Notes: generated by a model not told the origin, from the letters alone. Positions 9,003-17,495 are shown, numbered from the stretch's first letter. The stretch: 64,000 nucleotides of DNA from Nocardioides anomalus (GCF_011046535.1 NZ_CP049257.1:930001-994000); one strand, 5' to 3'. Made by a program: numbers and translations.

Positions 9003-10819
9003 GCCGGGCGGTCCTGGCCTTCGAGCGGCTGACGCCCGAGCCCGGGCCGGACGCCGACGCCCAGCGGCACGAGTGGGTCGCACGCTGCACGGCCGCCGCG
9101 GGTGACGTGCTCGAGGTGGGCGGGATCGCCACGGTGTGGTCGCTGCTCGTCGACGGCGCCGAGGTCGCGAGCGGACGCTCGGCCTTCGAGCGGCACGAGG
9201 TCACGCTCGAGCCGGGGGAGCACGAGGTCCGGGTCGTCGTGCACCCGCTGGCCGACCTGCTCGCCGAGCTGCCGACCAGGCCCCGGCAGCGGTGGCGGAC
9301 CATGCTGGTCGAGGAGTCCAGGCTGCGCTGGGTCCGCACCCAGCTGTTGGGCCGTGCGCCCGGCTTCTCGCCCGGTCCGCCCGTGGTCGGCCCCTACCAG
9401 CCGATCACGCTCGGTCCGCGCCGGCCGCGGCTGCGCGCCTGGCTCGAGGGCACGACCGGGGTCGTCGAGGTCGACGGCGCCCGCCACGAGGAGATCGCGG
9501 ACGCCGCGCTCTGGTGGCCGCACACCCACGGCACCCCGACGCTGCACGACGTGCGGGTCGACGGCGAGGTCGTGGGCCGCGTCGGCTTCCGCACCGTGGA
9601 GAACCGCTCGCCGGACTCGCTCGAGCTCTGGGTCAACGGCGTGCGCGTCTTCGCCCGCGGCGCGGTGTGGACGCCGGGCTCGCCGGACGCGCTGGACGAG
9701 GCGGCGCGCCTCGGGCTGAACCTGGTCCGCGTGCCCGGCACCGGGGCCTACGAGTCCGACGCGTTCCACCAGCGCTGCGACGAGCTCGGGCTCCTGGTCT
9801 GGCAGGACCTGGCGTTCGCGACCTTCGACTACCCGCTGGCCGACGACGGCTTCGTGGCCACCGTGGAGGCCGAGGTCGCCGACCACGCCGCCCGGCTGGC
9901 CGCCCACCCGTCGACGGCGGTGGTCTGCGGGTCAGCCGAGCACGAGCAGCAGGCGGCGATGTTCGGCGTGAGCCCGTCCACCGGGTACGCCGCGGAGCTG
10001 GCCGCGCTGCTCCGCCCGGTCGTCGAGGCCTCCCCACTCGACGCGGTGTGGGTCGACTCGAGCCCGTCCGGCGGCGACCCGGTCACGCGGGTGGACACCG
10101 GCATCGCGCAGTACTTCGGGGTCGGCGCCTACCTCCGCGACCTGCCCGACGCCCGGCACAGCCGGGTCGGGTTCGCCGCCGAGTGCCTGGCCTTCAGCCA
10201 CCTGCCCGACCCGGTCGTCGCCGGCGGCGTGCCCCGGGACAACGGCGCGGACTGGGACTTCGCCGACGTGCGCGAGCACTACCTGCGCGTGCGGTACGGC
10301 CCGGAGGCGACCGAGGCCGATGCCCAGCGGGTCACCGGCGAGGTGATGGCCGACGTGTTCGGCGAGTGGCGCCGTCCGGAGTCCGGCTGCGGCGGCGGGA
10401 TCGTGCTGTGGTTGCGTGACCTCGAGCCCGGTGCGGGCTGGGGTCTGCTCGACCACACCGGACGGCCCAAGCCGGCCGCCCGGGTCCTGGCGCCGGTGCT
10501 CCAGCCGACCGCGGTCTGGCTGGTCGACGAGGGGCTCAACGGGCTCGACGTGCACGTGGCGAACGACGGGCCCGAGCCGGTCACCGGCACGCTCCGCGTC
10601 GCGCTGCTGCGCGAGGACGGCACCGACGGCGAGGCGGCCGAGGTGGAGGTCGAGGTGCCGGCCCACGGCCACCACGTCGCGGGCGTCGAGGCCCTGCTGG
10701 GGCGCTTCGCCGACGCCACCTACGCCTACCGCTTCGGGCCACCGCCGCACGCCGGCGTGCGGGCCACGTTCGGGTCCCTGCAGGCCGTCTGGAGGGTCCC
10801 ACTAGCGTCGCTCCAGTGA
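8999..10819 (+). CDS. Glycoside hydrolase family 2-like (beta-mannosidase-like) protein
   Basis: 606 residues, shorter than typical GH2 beta-mannosidases (about 830). The N-terminal part is beta-rich; the TIM-barrel-like part reads FARGAVWTPGS, LGLNLVRVPGTGAYESD and CDELGLLVWQDLAFATFDYP, close to beta-mannosidase blocks. GSAEHE (Glu314) aligns with the acid/base motif NNE and FAAECLAFSHLP (Glu395) with the nucleophile motif SEFGFQS, so both catalytic glutamates seem kept while their neighbours diverge. No signal peptide, so it is cytoplasmic. GTGA overlaps on both sides tie it to the operon. It may trim or bind a sugar part of the product; this is inference. Confidence 0.75.
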   Translation: MSRAVLAFERLTPEPGPDADAQRHEWVARCTAAAGDVLEVGGIATVWSLLVDGAEVASGRSAFERHEVTLEPGEHEVRVVVHPLADLLAELPTRPRQRWRTMLVEESRLRWVRTQLLGRAPGFSPGPPVVGPYQPITLGPRRPRLRAWLEGTTGVVEVDGARHEEIADAALWWPHTHGTPTLHDVRVDGEVVGRVGFRTVENRSPDSLELWVNGVRVFARGAVWTPGSPDALDEAARLGLNLVRVPGTGAYESDAFHQRCDELGLLVWQDLAFATFDYPLADDGFVATVEAEVADHAARLAAHPSTAVVCGSAEHEQQAAMFGVSPSTGYAAELAALLRPVVEASPLDAVWVDSSPSGGDPVTRVDTGIAQYFGVGAYLRDLPDARHSRVGFAAECLAFSHLPDPVVAGGVPRDNGADWDFADVREHYLRVRYGPEATEADAQRVTGEVMADVFGEWRRPESGCGGGIVLWLRDLEPGAGWGLLDHTGRPKPAARVLAPVLQPTAVWLVDEGLNGLDVHVANDGPEPVTGTLRVALLREDGTDGEAAEVEVEVPAHGHHVAGVEALLGRFADATYAYRFGPPPHAGVRATFGSLQAVWRVPLASLQ

Positions 10820-11709
10820 CGTTCACCCTCGAGTTCACCGAGGACCCGGCCGCGTTCCTGCGCCGGGCCGGCGGGCTGCTCGAGGCCGACCCGGTGCTGG
10901 GCACGGTCGTCGCCTCGGTGACCGCACGGGCCCTCGACGACCCCACCCCGCCGGCGTACCCGCGGTGGTGGCTGAGCGTCGGCGACGCCGCCGGCGAGGT
11001 GTGCGGCGTGGCCATGCGGGCCGCGCCGTTCCCGCCGCACCCGCTCTACGTCCTGCCGCTGCCCGAGGCCGCGGCCCGCGAGGTCGCGGCCGCGCTGGTG
11101 GCCCGCGGCGAGGACGTCACCGGCGTCAACGGCGTCCGCCCGGCCGCCGAGGTCCTGGCCACCGAGCTGGCCCGGCGCACCGGCCGGCGGGCACGGGTGC
11201 ACGAGCACACCCGGCTGCACGTCCTGGAGCGGCTGGTCGAGCCGCGGGTCGCCCCGGACGGGCGACCCCGCGTGGCCGTGCCGGCCGACGGCGACGTCGC
11301 CCTGGCCTGGTTCAAGGCCTTCCACGCGGACGCGGCGGAGCAGGCCGGTCGGCTGGAGCCGCAGGCCGAGGTCTTCGACCGCGCCGACATCGACGCGCGC
11401 ATCGCCGAGGGCCGGATCTGGCTGTGGGAGGACCGCCTCGGGGCGCCGGTGTCGCTGGTCGGCTTCAACGCCCCGTCCTACGGCGTGACCCGGGTCGGTC
11501 CGGTCTACACGCCGCGGTCCCACCGCGGCCGCGGCCTGGCCAGCGCGCTCACCGCGCACGTCTCGCGGCTGCTGCGCGACGCCGGCTCGCGGGTGTGCCT
11601 GTTCACCGACCAGGCCAACCCGACCTCGAACAAGATCTACGCCGCGATCGGCTACGTCCCGGTCGTGGACATGGTGAGCATGCAGATCACCACACGAGGA
11701 CGGGCTTGA
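10816..11709 (+). CDS. GNAT family N-acetyltransferase
   Basis: 297-residue protein whose C-terminal third is a GNAT fold: VGPVYTPRSHRGRGLASA carries the acetyl-CoA binding R/Q-x-x-G-x-G/A pattern, followed by the LFTDQANPTSNKIYAAIGY block common in FR47-like acetyltransferases. The N-terminal half is a divergent second lobe. It is the last gene of the carrier-protein operon (GTGA overlap) and its 3' end overlaps the convergent alcohol dehydrogenase by 23 bp. It could acetylate an amine in the product, or the product for self-protection. Substrate unknown. Confidence 0.85.
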   Translation: MTFTLEFTEDPAAFLRRAGGLLEADPVLGTVVASVTARALDDPTPPAYPRWWLSVGDAAGEVCGVAMRAAPFPPHPLYVLPLPEAAAREVAAALVARGEDVTGVNGVRPAAEVLATELARRTGRRARVHEHTRLHVLERLVEPRVAPDGRPRVAVPADGDVALAWFKAFHADAAEQAGRLEPQAEVFDRADIDARIAEGRIWLWEDRLGAPVSLVGFNAPSYGVTRVGPVYTPRSHRGRGLASALTAHVSRLLRDAGSRVCLFTDQANPTSNKIYAAIGYVPVVDMVSMQITTRGRA

Positions 11710-12778
11710 CCACCGTCCCGGCGCCCACGTCGGCCACCGCGTCGTTGATCGCCTCGGCGGGGTAGGTCGCCACCAGGTCGTCCAGCGGGAACCGGCCCTC
11801 TGCGCGCATGGCGAGCAGCCGCGGCACCATCTCCTGCGGGTCCGCATCGCCCTCGATGGAGGCCTTGACCGTCTTGCCGGCCTGGAGCAGGTCGATCGCG
11901 TCGAGCGCGAACTCCTCCGCGCCCAGTCCCAGCGCCACCAGGGTCCCGCGGATCCCCAGCGACTGCTGGGCCTGCTTGATGACCGCAGGGATGGCCGTGG
12001 TGTCGATGCCGTACGCCGCCCCGCCGCCGGTCAGCTCCTTGACCCGCGCCACCACGTCTGCGGCCTCGGCCGGGTCGACCACCGTGGCGCCCAGCCGCTC
12101 GGCCACCGCGCGGCGACCGGCCAGCGGGTCGACGGCGACGACGCACTCCACGCCCTCGGCCCGCGCGGCGGCGACCGCGGCAAGCCCGACCGCCCCCGCG
12201 CCGTACACCACCAGGCACTCGTCGGGCCGGGGCCGCAGCACGGTGAGCACGGTGCCGGCGCCGGTCTGGAAGCCGCAGCCGTACGGCGCGAGGAGGGTCA
12301 GGTCGAGCGCCGGGTCGACCTTCACGCAGTTGTCGGCGTAGGCCAGCGCGTGCGCGGCCAGGCTGGACTGGCCGAAGAAGCTTCCGAACAGCGGCTCCCC
12401 GTCGCGGCTGATCGGCTGCGAGCCGTCCAGGCGCATGCCCATGTAGTTGAGCAGCAGGTGGCTGTCGCAGTAGCCGACGAGTCCGGCGCGGCACTTCGCG
12501 CAGTCGCGGCAGGAGCGGAAGCTCAGCACCACGTGGTCGCCGGCCTCGAGCCCCGCGACGTCCGCGCCGACCCGCTCGACCACGCCCGCGCCCTCGTGGC
12601 CGAAGACGTTCGGGAACATCTCCGGGGGCAGGAAGCTGCCCATGGTGAGGTCGGTGTGGCACAGCCCGGTGGCCACCATCCGCACCAGGACCTCGTCCGC
12701 GCGCGGCTCCTCGAGCTCGACGTCGCTCAGCGTGAACGGCTGGCCCTGGGCCTCGACGACGGCGGCGCGTGTCTGCAC
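11687..12778 (-). CDS. Zinc-dependent alcohol dehydrogenase
   Basis: Medium-chain, class III-like NAD(P)-dependent alcohol dehydrogenase of 363 residues. Catalytic zinc ligands are in GLCHTDL and GHEGAGVVE; structural zinc cysteines are in CRDCAKCRAGLVGYC; the Rossmann motif is GAGAVGLAA. Of this family, aryl- or long-chain alcohol and glutathione-independent forms look alike, so the substrate is open. The GTG start has TAGGTT 6 bp upstream, giving a leaderless transcript, and a KstR-like palindrome overlaps that hexamer, suggesting control by a TetR-type repressor of steroid or lipid catabolism. Divergent from folC. Confidence 0.9.
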   Translation of the reverse strand: MQTRAAVVEAQGQPFTLSDVELEEPRADEVLVRMVATGLCHTDLTMGSFLPPEMFPNVFGHEGAGVVERVGADVAGLEAGDHVVLSFRSCRDCAKCRAGLVGYCDSHLLLNYMGMRLDGSQPISRDGEPLFGSFFGQSSLAAHALAYADNCVKVDPALDLTLLAPYGCGFQTGAGTVLTVLRPRPDECLVVYGAGAVGLAAVAAARAEGVECVVAVDPLAGRRAVAERLGATVVDPAEAADVVARVKELTGGGAAYGIDTTAIPAVIKQAQQSLGIRGTLVALGLGAEEFALDAIDLLQAGKTVKASIEGDADPQEMVPRLLAMRAEGRFPLDDLVATYPAEAINDAVADVGAGTVVKPVLVW

Positions 12779-12787
12779 GCCGCCAAC

Positions 12788-12803
12788 CTAGAACCTGTTC
12801 TAG
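12788..12803. promoter_or_regulatory. KstR-like operator palindrome
   Basis: The 16-bp palindrome has perfect 7-bp arms CTAGAAC and GTTCTAG around CT. It contains TAGAACCTGTTCTA, an exact fit to the TnnAACnnGTTnnA motif known for KstR, the repressor of cholesterol catabolism in mycobacteria and rhodococci. It overlaps the alcohol dehydrogenase -10 (12785-12790, minus strand) and lies where a folC -35 would be, so it could repress one or both genes. Which repressor binds is inference. Confidence 0.6.
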
Positions 12804-12816
12804 TGGCTGTCACCCC

Positions 12817-12822
12817 TACTCT
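12817..12822 (+). promoter_or_regulatory. -10 element of folC, leaderless
   Basis: TACTCT ends 9 bp before the folC ATG and no ribosome binding site lies between, which suggests a leaderless or nearly leaderless mRNA. Confidence 0.4.
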
Positions 12823-12831
12823 GGGACGACC

Positions 12832-14205
12832 ATGACTGAGCAGCCGCAGGCCCGCCTGGCCGAGACCTACGCCGAGGTCGAGGACGCCCTGCTGTCCCGC
12901 TGGCCCGAGACCAAGCTCGAGCCGTCGCTGGACCGGATCGAGGCCTTCCTCGACCTGCTGGGCAACCCGCAGACGGCCTACCCGGTCATCCACCTGACGG
13001 GCACCAACGGCAAGACGTCGACGAGCAGGATGGTCGACACCCTCCTGCGCGGACTCGACCTGCGCACCGGGCGGTTCACCAGCCCGCACGTGGAGAAGAT
13101 GAGCGAGCGGATCAGCGTCGACGGCGAGCCGCTGAGCGACGAGGAGTTCGTGGCCGCCTTCAACGACGTCGCGCCGTACACCCACCTGGTCGACGAGCAG
13201 GAGTCCCACCCGCTCAGCTTCTTCGAGACCGTGGTCGCGATGGCCTACGCGAAGTTCGCCGAGGCCCCGGTCGACGTCGCGGTCGTCGAGGTCGGGATGG
13301 GCGGCTCGTGGGACGCCACCAACGTGGCCGACGGCGTGGTGGCCGTGGTGCTGCCCATCGCGGTGGACCACGCGAAGTACCTCGGCGACTCGCCCGCGGT
13401 CATCGCGGTGGAGAAGGCCGGGATCATCAAGGCGGGCGCGGTCGCCGTGCTGGCCGAGCAGGAGCCGGACGTCTCCGCGGTGCTGGCCGACCGGATCGCC
13501 GAGGTCGGCGCCACCGCCGCGCGTGCGGGCACGGACTTCGGTGTGGTCAGCCGGCAGTCCGCCGTGGGTGGGCAGCTGGTCAGCCTGCAGGGGTTGCGGG
13601 GTCGCTACGACGAGCTGTTCCTCCCGCTGTACGGCGCGCACCAGGCCGAGAACGCCGCCGTCGCGCTGGCCGCGGTGGAGGCCTTCGTCGGCGGCAGCGC
13701 GCCCCTGGACGACGAGCTCGTGCGCGCGGCGTTCGCCCAGGTCACCTCGCCGGGCCGGCTCGAGATCGTGCGCACCGGGCCGACGATCCTGCTCGACGCG
13801 GCGCACAACCCGCACGGCGCCGAGGCCACGGCGGCCGCCCTGGAGGACTCCTTCACCCTCGACCCGCTCGTCGGCGTCATCGGCGTGATGGGGGACAAGG
13901 ACGCCGAGGGCCTGCTGGCCGCCTTCGAGCCGCACCTGGCCCAGGTCGTCGTCACCCAGAACTCCACCGACCGCGCGCTGCCCGCCGCGGAGCTGGCCGT
14001 CGTCGCGCGCGAGGTCTTCGGCGAGGACCGTGTCGTGGTCGAGCCGCGGCTGGCCGACGCCCTCGACCGCGCCGTGGCCCTGGCCGAGGACGGCTCGGGC
14101 GGCGGCTCCATCGCCGCCGGTGGCGTGCTCGTGACCGGCTCCGTCGTGACCGTGGGCGAGGCCCGCGCGATGCTGCGGCCGAGCCGCCGGCGGGGCGAGC
14201 AGTGA
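12832..14205 (+). CDS. folC: Bifunctional folylpolyglutamate synthase/dihydrofolate synthase
   Basis: Mur-ligase-family enzyme that adds glutamate to dihydropteroate and to folates using ATP. The 457-residue protein has the P-loop GTNGKT at 57-62, the SPHVEKMSERI folate loop, VEVGMGGSWDATN and the C-terminal DAAHNPHG and GVMGDKDAEG blocks. The ATG at 12832 is chosen because TACTCT lies 9 bp upstream; an earlier in-frame start would run through the promoter. First gene of a run with DUF4233 and ndk, the usual actinobacterial order (valS is also nearby, as often seen, though here separated by 9 kb). Confidence 0.95.
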   Translation: MTEQPQARLAETYAEVEDALLSRWPETKLEPSLDRIEAFLDLLGNPQTAYPVIHLTGTNGKTSTSRMVDTLLRGLDLRTGRFTSPHVEKMSERISVDGEPLSDEEFVAAFNDVAPYTHLVDEQESHPLSFFETVVAMAYAKFAEAPVDVAVVEVGMGGSWDATNVADGVVAVVLPIAVDHAKYLGDSPAVIAVEKAGIIKAGAVAVLAEQEPDVSAVLADRIAEVGATAARAGTDFGVVSRQSAVGGQLVSLQGLRGRYDELFLPLYGAHQAENAAVALAAVEAFVGGSAPLDDELVRAAFAQVTSPGRLEIVRTGPTILLDAAHNPHGAEATAAALEDSFTLDPLVGVIGVMGDKDAEGLLAAFEPHLAQVVVTQNSTDRALPAAELAVVAREVFGEDRVVVEPRLADALDRAVALAEDGSGGGSIAAGGVLVTGSVVTVGEARAMLRPSRRRGEQ

Positions 14206-14588
14206 GCACGCCCGAGCGCGAGCGGTCGCCGCGACGCGGGATGTGCGCGGCCACGCTGAGCCTGGAGGCCATCACCCTGGGCCTGACCACCCCGGTGCTC
14301 ATCACCATCGCCGACGTCGACGCCCCGCTGGCCCTCACCATCGGCCTGGGCCTGGCCGTGCTGTGCCTGCTCACCGCGGGCGCGCTGCGCTCGGAGTGGG
14401 CCTACGGGCTCGGCTGGGCCATCCAGGTCGCCGCGATCTGCCTGGGCTTCGTGGTCGGGATGATGTTCTTCCTCGGCGCGGTCTTCGCCGGCCTGTGGGC
14501 CACGTCGTACCTCCTCGGCCGCAAGATCGAGCGCGAGCGGGCCGCGGCCTTCGCGGCCTACGACGCGCAGGAGCGGGCCGGTGACTGA
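14202..14588 (+). CDS. DUF4233 family membrane protein
   Basis: 128-residue protein with about three or four transmembrane helices (LGLTTPVLITIADV, LALTIGLGLAVLCLLTAGAL, the AIQVAAICLGF region and FLGAVFAGLW) and a short cytoplasmic charged tail. DUF4233 proteins routinely follow folC in actinobacteria, as here with a GTGA overlap. Function unknown. Confidence 0.85.
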   Translation: MSTPERERSPRRGMCAATLSLEAITLGLTTPVLITIADVDAPLALTIGLGLAVLCLLTAGALRSEWAYGLGWAIQVAAICLGFVVGMMFFLGAVFAGLWATSYLLGRKIERERAAAFAAYDAQERAGD

Positions 14589-15225
14589 ACGGACCCGGCT
14601 CACCCGGCTCAAGGAGCGGGCGGTCGAGGACCGTGCGGCGCTGCTGGACTTCCTGGCCGGCCAGTACGTCGCGCACCTGGCCGTGGTGGCCGGCGACCAC
14701 CCGGTGGCGCTGCCGGTGGCCTACGCACTGGACCGCGAGGGCGACCAGCTCTACGTGCACGGCTCGGTGGCCGCCGGCTGGCTGCGCGAGGCGCCGGGCG
14801 CCCAGGTCTGCGTGACGGTGACCAGCGTGGACGGGCTGGTGCTGGCCCGGTCCGGCTTCCACCACTCGATGAACTACCGCTCCGCCGTCGTCATCGGCGC
14901 GGCCCGCCTGGTCGAGGACGAGGACGAGCGGGCCCGCGCGCTGGACCTGGTCGTCGACCAGGTCGTGCCCGGCCGCGCCGCCACCCTGCGGCCGCCGACG
15001 CGCAAGGAGCTCGTCGCGACCGCGGTGCTCGCCGTACCGCTGGCCGAGGCGTCGCTCAAGCAGCGCACCGGCGGCGTCGGCGACGAGCCGGAGGACGTCG
15101 AGGCCGGCACCTGGGCCGGCGTCCTGCCGCTGCGGGTCGTCGCCGGCGAGGTCGAGACCGACCCGCTGACCGCGCGCCCGGTCCCGTCCGACGTCGCCGC
15201 CCGGGCCGCGGAGCTCGGCCGCTAG
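14581..15225 (+). CDS. Pyridoxamine 5'-phosphate oxidase family (split-barrel flavin) protein
   Basis: 214-residue protein of the FMN-binding split-barrel fold. [21 protein letters not shown] and [13 protein letters not shown] near the N terminus and [19 protein letters not shown] in the middle match NimA-like/PNPOx-related proteins. Such proteins bind flavin, F420 or heme, so the cofactor and reaction are open. The GTG start overlaps the DUF4233 gene by 8 nt, so the two are co-translated. Confidence 0.8.
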   Translation: MTERTRLTRLKERAVEDRAALLDFLAGQYVAHLAVVAGDHPVALPVAYALDREGDQLYVHGSVAAGWLREAPGAQVCVTVTSVDGLVLARSGFHHSMNYRSAVVIGAARLVEDEDERARALDLVVDQVVPGRAATLRPPTRKELVATAVLAVPLAEASLKQRTGGVGDEPEDVEAGTWAGVLPLRVVAGEVETDPLTARPVPSDVAARAAELGR

Positions 15226-15234
15226 CGCCCTGTC

Positions 15235-15240
15235 TATCTT
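15235..15240 (+). promoter_or_regulatory. -10 element of ndk, leaderless
   Basis: TATCTT ends 7 bp before the ndk ATG, leaving no room for a normal leader; ndk therefore probably has its own leaderless transcript although it is also downstream of folC. Confidence 0.45.
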
Positions 15241-15247
15241 GGGGCAC

Positions 15248-15658
15248 ATGGCACGCACCCTGGTCCTGCTCAAGCCCGACGCCGTCCGCCGCGGCCTGGT
15301 GGGGGAGATCCTGTCCCGCTTCGAGGCCAAGGGGCTGACCATCGCCGCCATGGAGCAGCGCCACGTCGACGGCGCGCTGGCCGACCAGCACTACGCCGAG
15401 CACGTCGAGCGGGACTTCTACCCGCCCCTGCGCGCCTTCGTGACCAGCGGCCCGTTGGTCGCCCTGGTCCTCGAGGGCGACGAGGCCGTCGAGGTCGTGC
15501 GCGCGCTCAACGGCGCCACCGACGGCCGCAAGGCCGCGCCCGGCACCATCCGCGGCGACCTGTCGCTGTCCAACCGCGAGAACCTCGTGCACGGCTCGGA
15601 CTCCGCCGAGTCCGCCGAGCGCGAGATCGCGATCTGGTTCCCGCAGCTCGCGCTCTAG
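15248..15658 (+). CDS. ndk: Nucleoside diphosphate kinase
   Basis: Transfers the gamma phosphate between nucleoside tri- and diphosphates through a phosphohistidine. The 136-residue length and start [12 protein letters not shown] are canonical; the active site His115 lies in NLVHGSDS. The ATG at 15248 follows the TATCTT hexamer by 7 bp; an in-frame TTG 9 nt earlier is inside that promoter. Followed by a hairpin. Confidence 0.97.
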   Translation: MARTLVLLKPDAVRRGLVGEILSRFEAKGLTIAAMEQRHVDGALADQHYAEHVERDFYPPLRAFVTSGPLVALVLEGDEAVEVVRALNGATDGRKAAPGTIRGDLSLSNRENLVHGSDSAESAEREIAIWFPQLAL

Positions 15659-15679
15659 ACGCGTCGATCCAGCGCCAAG

Positions 15680-15700
15680 ACCCCTGACTAGTCCAGGGGT
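15680..15700 (+). terminator. Hairpin after ndk
   Basis: ACCCCTG, 7-nt loop, CAGGGGT: a perfect 7-bp stem 22 nt after the ndk stop, without a T tract. Likely the end of the folC-ndk transcript, in the U-less form common in actinobacteria. Confidence 0.4.
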
Positions 15701-15732
15701 TGGCCCGGCGTCAGGGCGGGCAGTCACCTGGG

Positions 15733-16188
15733 GTGACCCCACCCGACCTCGGGCCGCCGTGCCCGGAGGAGCTCGCCGCCGCCGCGCACCGCGCGGTCGC
15801 GCGGGCGTGGGCCTCGGTCGCCCCGGAGAGCGGCGCCGAGCCGGCCACCCGGCTGCGGTACGCCGACGACAGGGGCTCGGTCTGCGCCACCACCCAGCTG
15901 GTCGACGTGCGCCCGGACGGCTTCGCCCTCCTGCTCACGCTGCGCCACGAGCTCCGGCTGGCCGGCTGGGTCGTCGGTCGTCCGCCGGCGGACCCGCGGC
16001 AGACGGTGGCGTGGGGGCCCGAGGGACAGCTCTACGCGACCTTCTCCCCGATCACCACCAGCGTGCTCCTCGAGCTCACCTCCGAGGCCGTCCGCGTGGG
16101 CGTCGACCGGGCCCGCGACCTGGTCGGGCCGTTTGAGGGGCAGAGGTCCGGGCATGGGTTGACGCAGGGAGCTGCACCCGCCCGGTAG
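15733..16188 (+). CDS. Hypothetical protein
   Basis: I do not recognise this 151-residue protein. Strong GC at third codon positions supports it on this strand. It has an alanine-rich amphipathic start (EELAAAAHRAVARAWASV) and a soluble alpha/beta-looking middle with no membrane segment; TFSPITTSVLLELTSEAV is the most structured part. The GTG at 15733 is chosen because the earlier in-frame TTG at 15700 falls in the ndk terminator; neither has a clear ribosome binding site. Between ndk and mreB. Confidence 0.55.
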   Translation: MTPPDLGPPCPEELAAAAHRAVARAWASVAPESGAEPATRLRYADDRGSVCATTQLVDVRPDGFALLLTLRHELRLAGWVVGRPPADPRQTVAWGPEGQLYATFSPITTSVLLELTSEAVRVGVDRARDLVGPFEGQRSGHGLTQGAAPAR

Positions 16189-16312
16189 CCCGATCCCGGA
16201 CCCGCTGCTCGCCGCGGTCCGGCGCCGCCACCCCGACGTGGACGTCGTGGTGCTGCCGCCGGAGCCACCCCAGGACGTCGCGGACCCGGTCAACACGGAC
16301 ACCCTGCGCTGA
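16163..16312 (+). pseudogene. Small ORF lacking a start, possibly frameshifted
   Basis: A 49-codon open stretch with strong coding character (PDPLLAAVRRRHPDVD, then VVVLPPEPPQD) ends in TGA at 16310. It has no ATG, GTG or TTG at its head: a good GAGGGGCAGAGG ribosome binding site and an ATG at 16154 exist in frame, but the third codon is TGA (16160-16162). A one- or two-base change would restore a small protein. It overlaps the end of the preceding hypothetical gene. It may be a broken gene, a sequencing error or use of an odd start. Confidence 0.35.
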
Positions 16313-16388
16313 CCCGCAGCTGACCACACGAGTCACATCCGTCACTCCCGCCTCGGCGTGCCTCCGGGGGTACGGCGCGCGGTCCACC

Positions 16389-16394
16389 TAGCCT
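16389..16394 (+). promoter_or_regulatory. -10 element upstream of mreB
   Basis: TAGCCT fits TANNNT and is the best hexamer in the 141-bp gap before mreB, giving a leader of roughly 55 nt. The -35 is not clear. Confidence 0.3.
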
Positions 16395-16453
16395 CGAGGA
16401 GCCGGGCCGGCCGTCCAGCCGACCCTCTTCCCCGCGCGCAAGGACACATACGG

Positions 16454-17494
16454 ATGGCGAACAACTTCGTCGGCCGGGACATGGCCGTTGACCTGGGCAC
16501 CGCCAACACGCTGGTGTACGTCCGCGGCAAGGGCGTGCTCGTGGACGAGCCCAGCGTCGTGGCCGTGCACGCCAAGACCGGTGAGCTGGTCGCCGTGGGG
16601 CAGGAGGCCAAGCAGATGCTGGGCCGCACGCCCGAGGACATCGACGTGATCCGGCCGCTGCAGGACGGCGTGATCGCCGACTTCGAGGCGACCGAGCTGA
16701 TGCTGCGCCACTTCATCGCGCTGGTGCACCGCCGCCGCTACCTGGCCAAGCCCCGGCTGGTCGTGTGCGTGCCGAGCGGCATCACCGCCGTCGAGCAGCG
16801 CGCGGTCAAGGAGGCCGGCTACCAGGCCGGCGCGCGCCGGGTCTACATCGTCGAGGAGCCGATGGCCGCGGCCATCGGCGCCGGGCTGCCCGTGCACCGC
16901 GCCACCGGGAACATGGTCGTCGACGTCGGCGGCGGCACCACCGAGGTCGCCGTCATCAGCCTCGGCGGCATCGTCACCTCGCTCAGCGTGCGCACCGCCG
17001 GCGACGAGCTGGACCGCGCCATCGCGACCTGGATGAAGAAGGAGCACGCGCTGCTCCTCGGCGAGGCCACCGCCGAGGAGGTCAAGGTGACCCTCGGCTC
17101 GGCGTTCCCCGGGCCGGCCGACACCACCGCCGAGATCCGCGGCCGAGACCTGGTCTCCGGGCTGCCCAAGTCGGTGGAGCTGACCAGCGCCGACGTGCGC
17201 GCCGCGCTCGAGGAGCCGCTGCACACCATCGTGGACGCCGTCCGCGTCACCCTCGACCAGACCCCGCCCGAGCTGGCCGGCGACATCATGGACCGCGGCA
17301 TCGTGCTGACCGGCGGGGGAGCGCTGCTGCGCGGCCTGGACGAGCGGCTGCGCCACGAGACCGGCATGCCCGTGCACGTGGCCGAGGACCCGCTGCGCTC
17401 CGTCGCGCTCGGCGCCGGGCGGTGCGTGGAGGAGTTCGAGGCGCTCCAGCAGGTCCTGGTCACCGAGCGGCGCCGGCTGGCGCGGACGGCCTGA
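16454..17494 (+). CDS. mreB: Rod-shape-determining actin homologue MreB
   Basis: Bacterial actin that polymerises under the membrane and positions lateral wall synthesis. The 346-residue protein starts MANNFVGRDMAVDLGTANT (phosphate-1 loop at residues 13-19), with DVGGGTTEVAVISLGG as phosphate-2 and the GIVLTGGGALLRGL adenosine motif near the C terminus. AAGGA at 16440-16444 supports the ATG at 16454; earlier in-frame starts would overlap the promoter. First gene of mreB-mreC-mreD-PBP2-rodA; mreC starts one base after its stop. Confidence 0.95.
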   Translation: MANNFVGRDMAVDLGTANTLVYVRGKGVLVDEPSVVAVHAKTGELVAVGQEAKQMLGRTPEDIDVIRPLQDGVIADFEATELMLRHFIALVHRRRYLAKPRLVVCVPSGITAVEQRAVKEAGYQAGARRVYIVEEPMAAAIGAGLPVHRATGNMVVDVGGGTTEVAVISLGGIVTSLSVRTAGDELDRAIATWMKKEHALLLGEATAEEVKVTLGSAFPGPADTTAEIRGRDLVSGLPKSVELTSADVRAALEEPLHTIVDAVRVTLDQTPPELAGDIMDRGIVLTGGGALLRGLDERLRHETGMPVHVAEDPLRSVALGAGRCVEEFEALQQVLVTERRRLARTA

Positions 17495-17495
17495 C

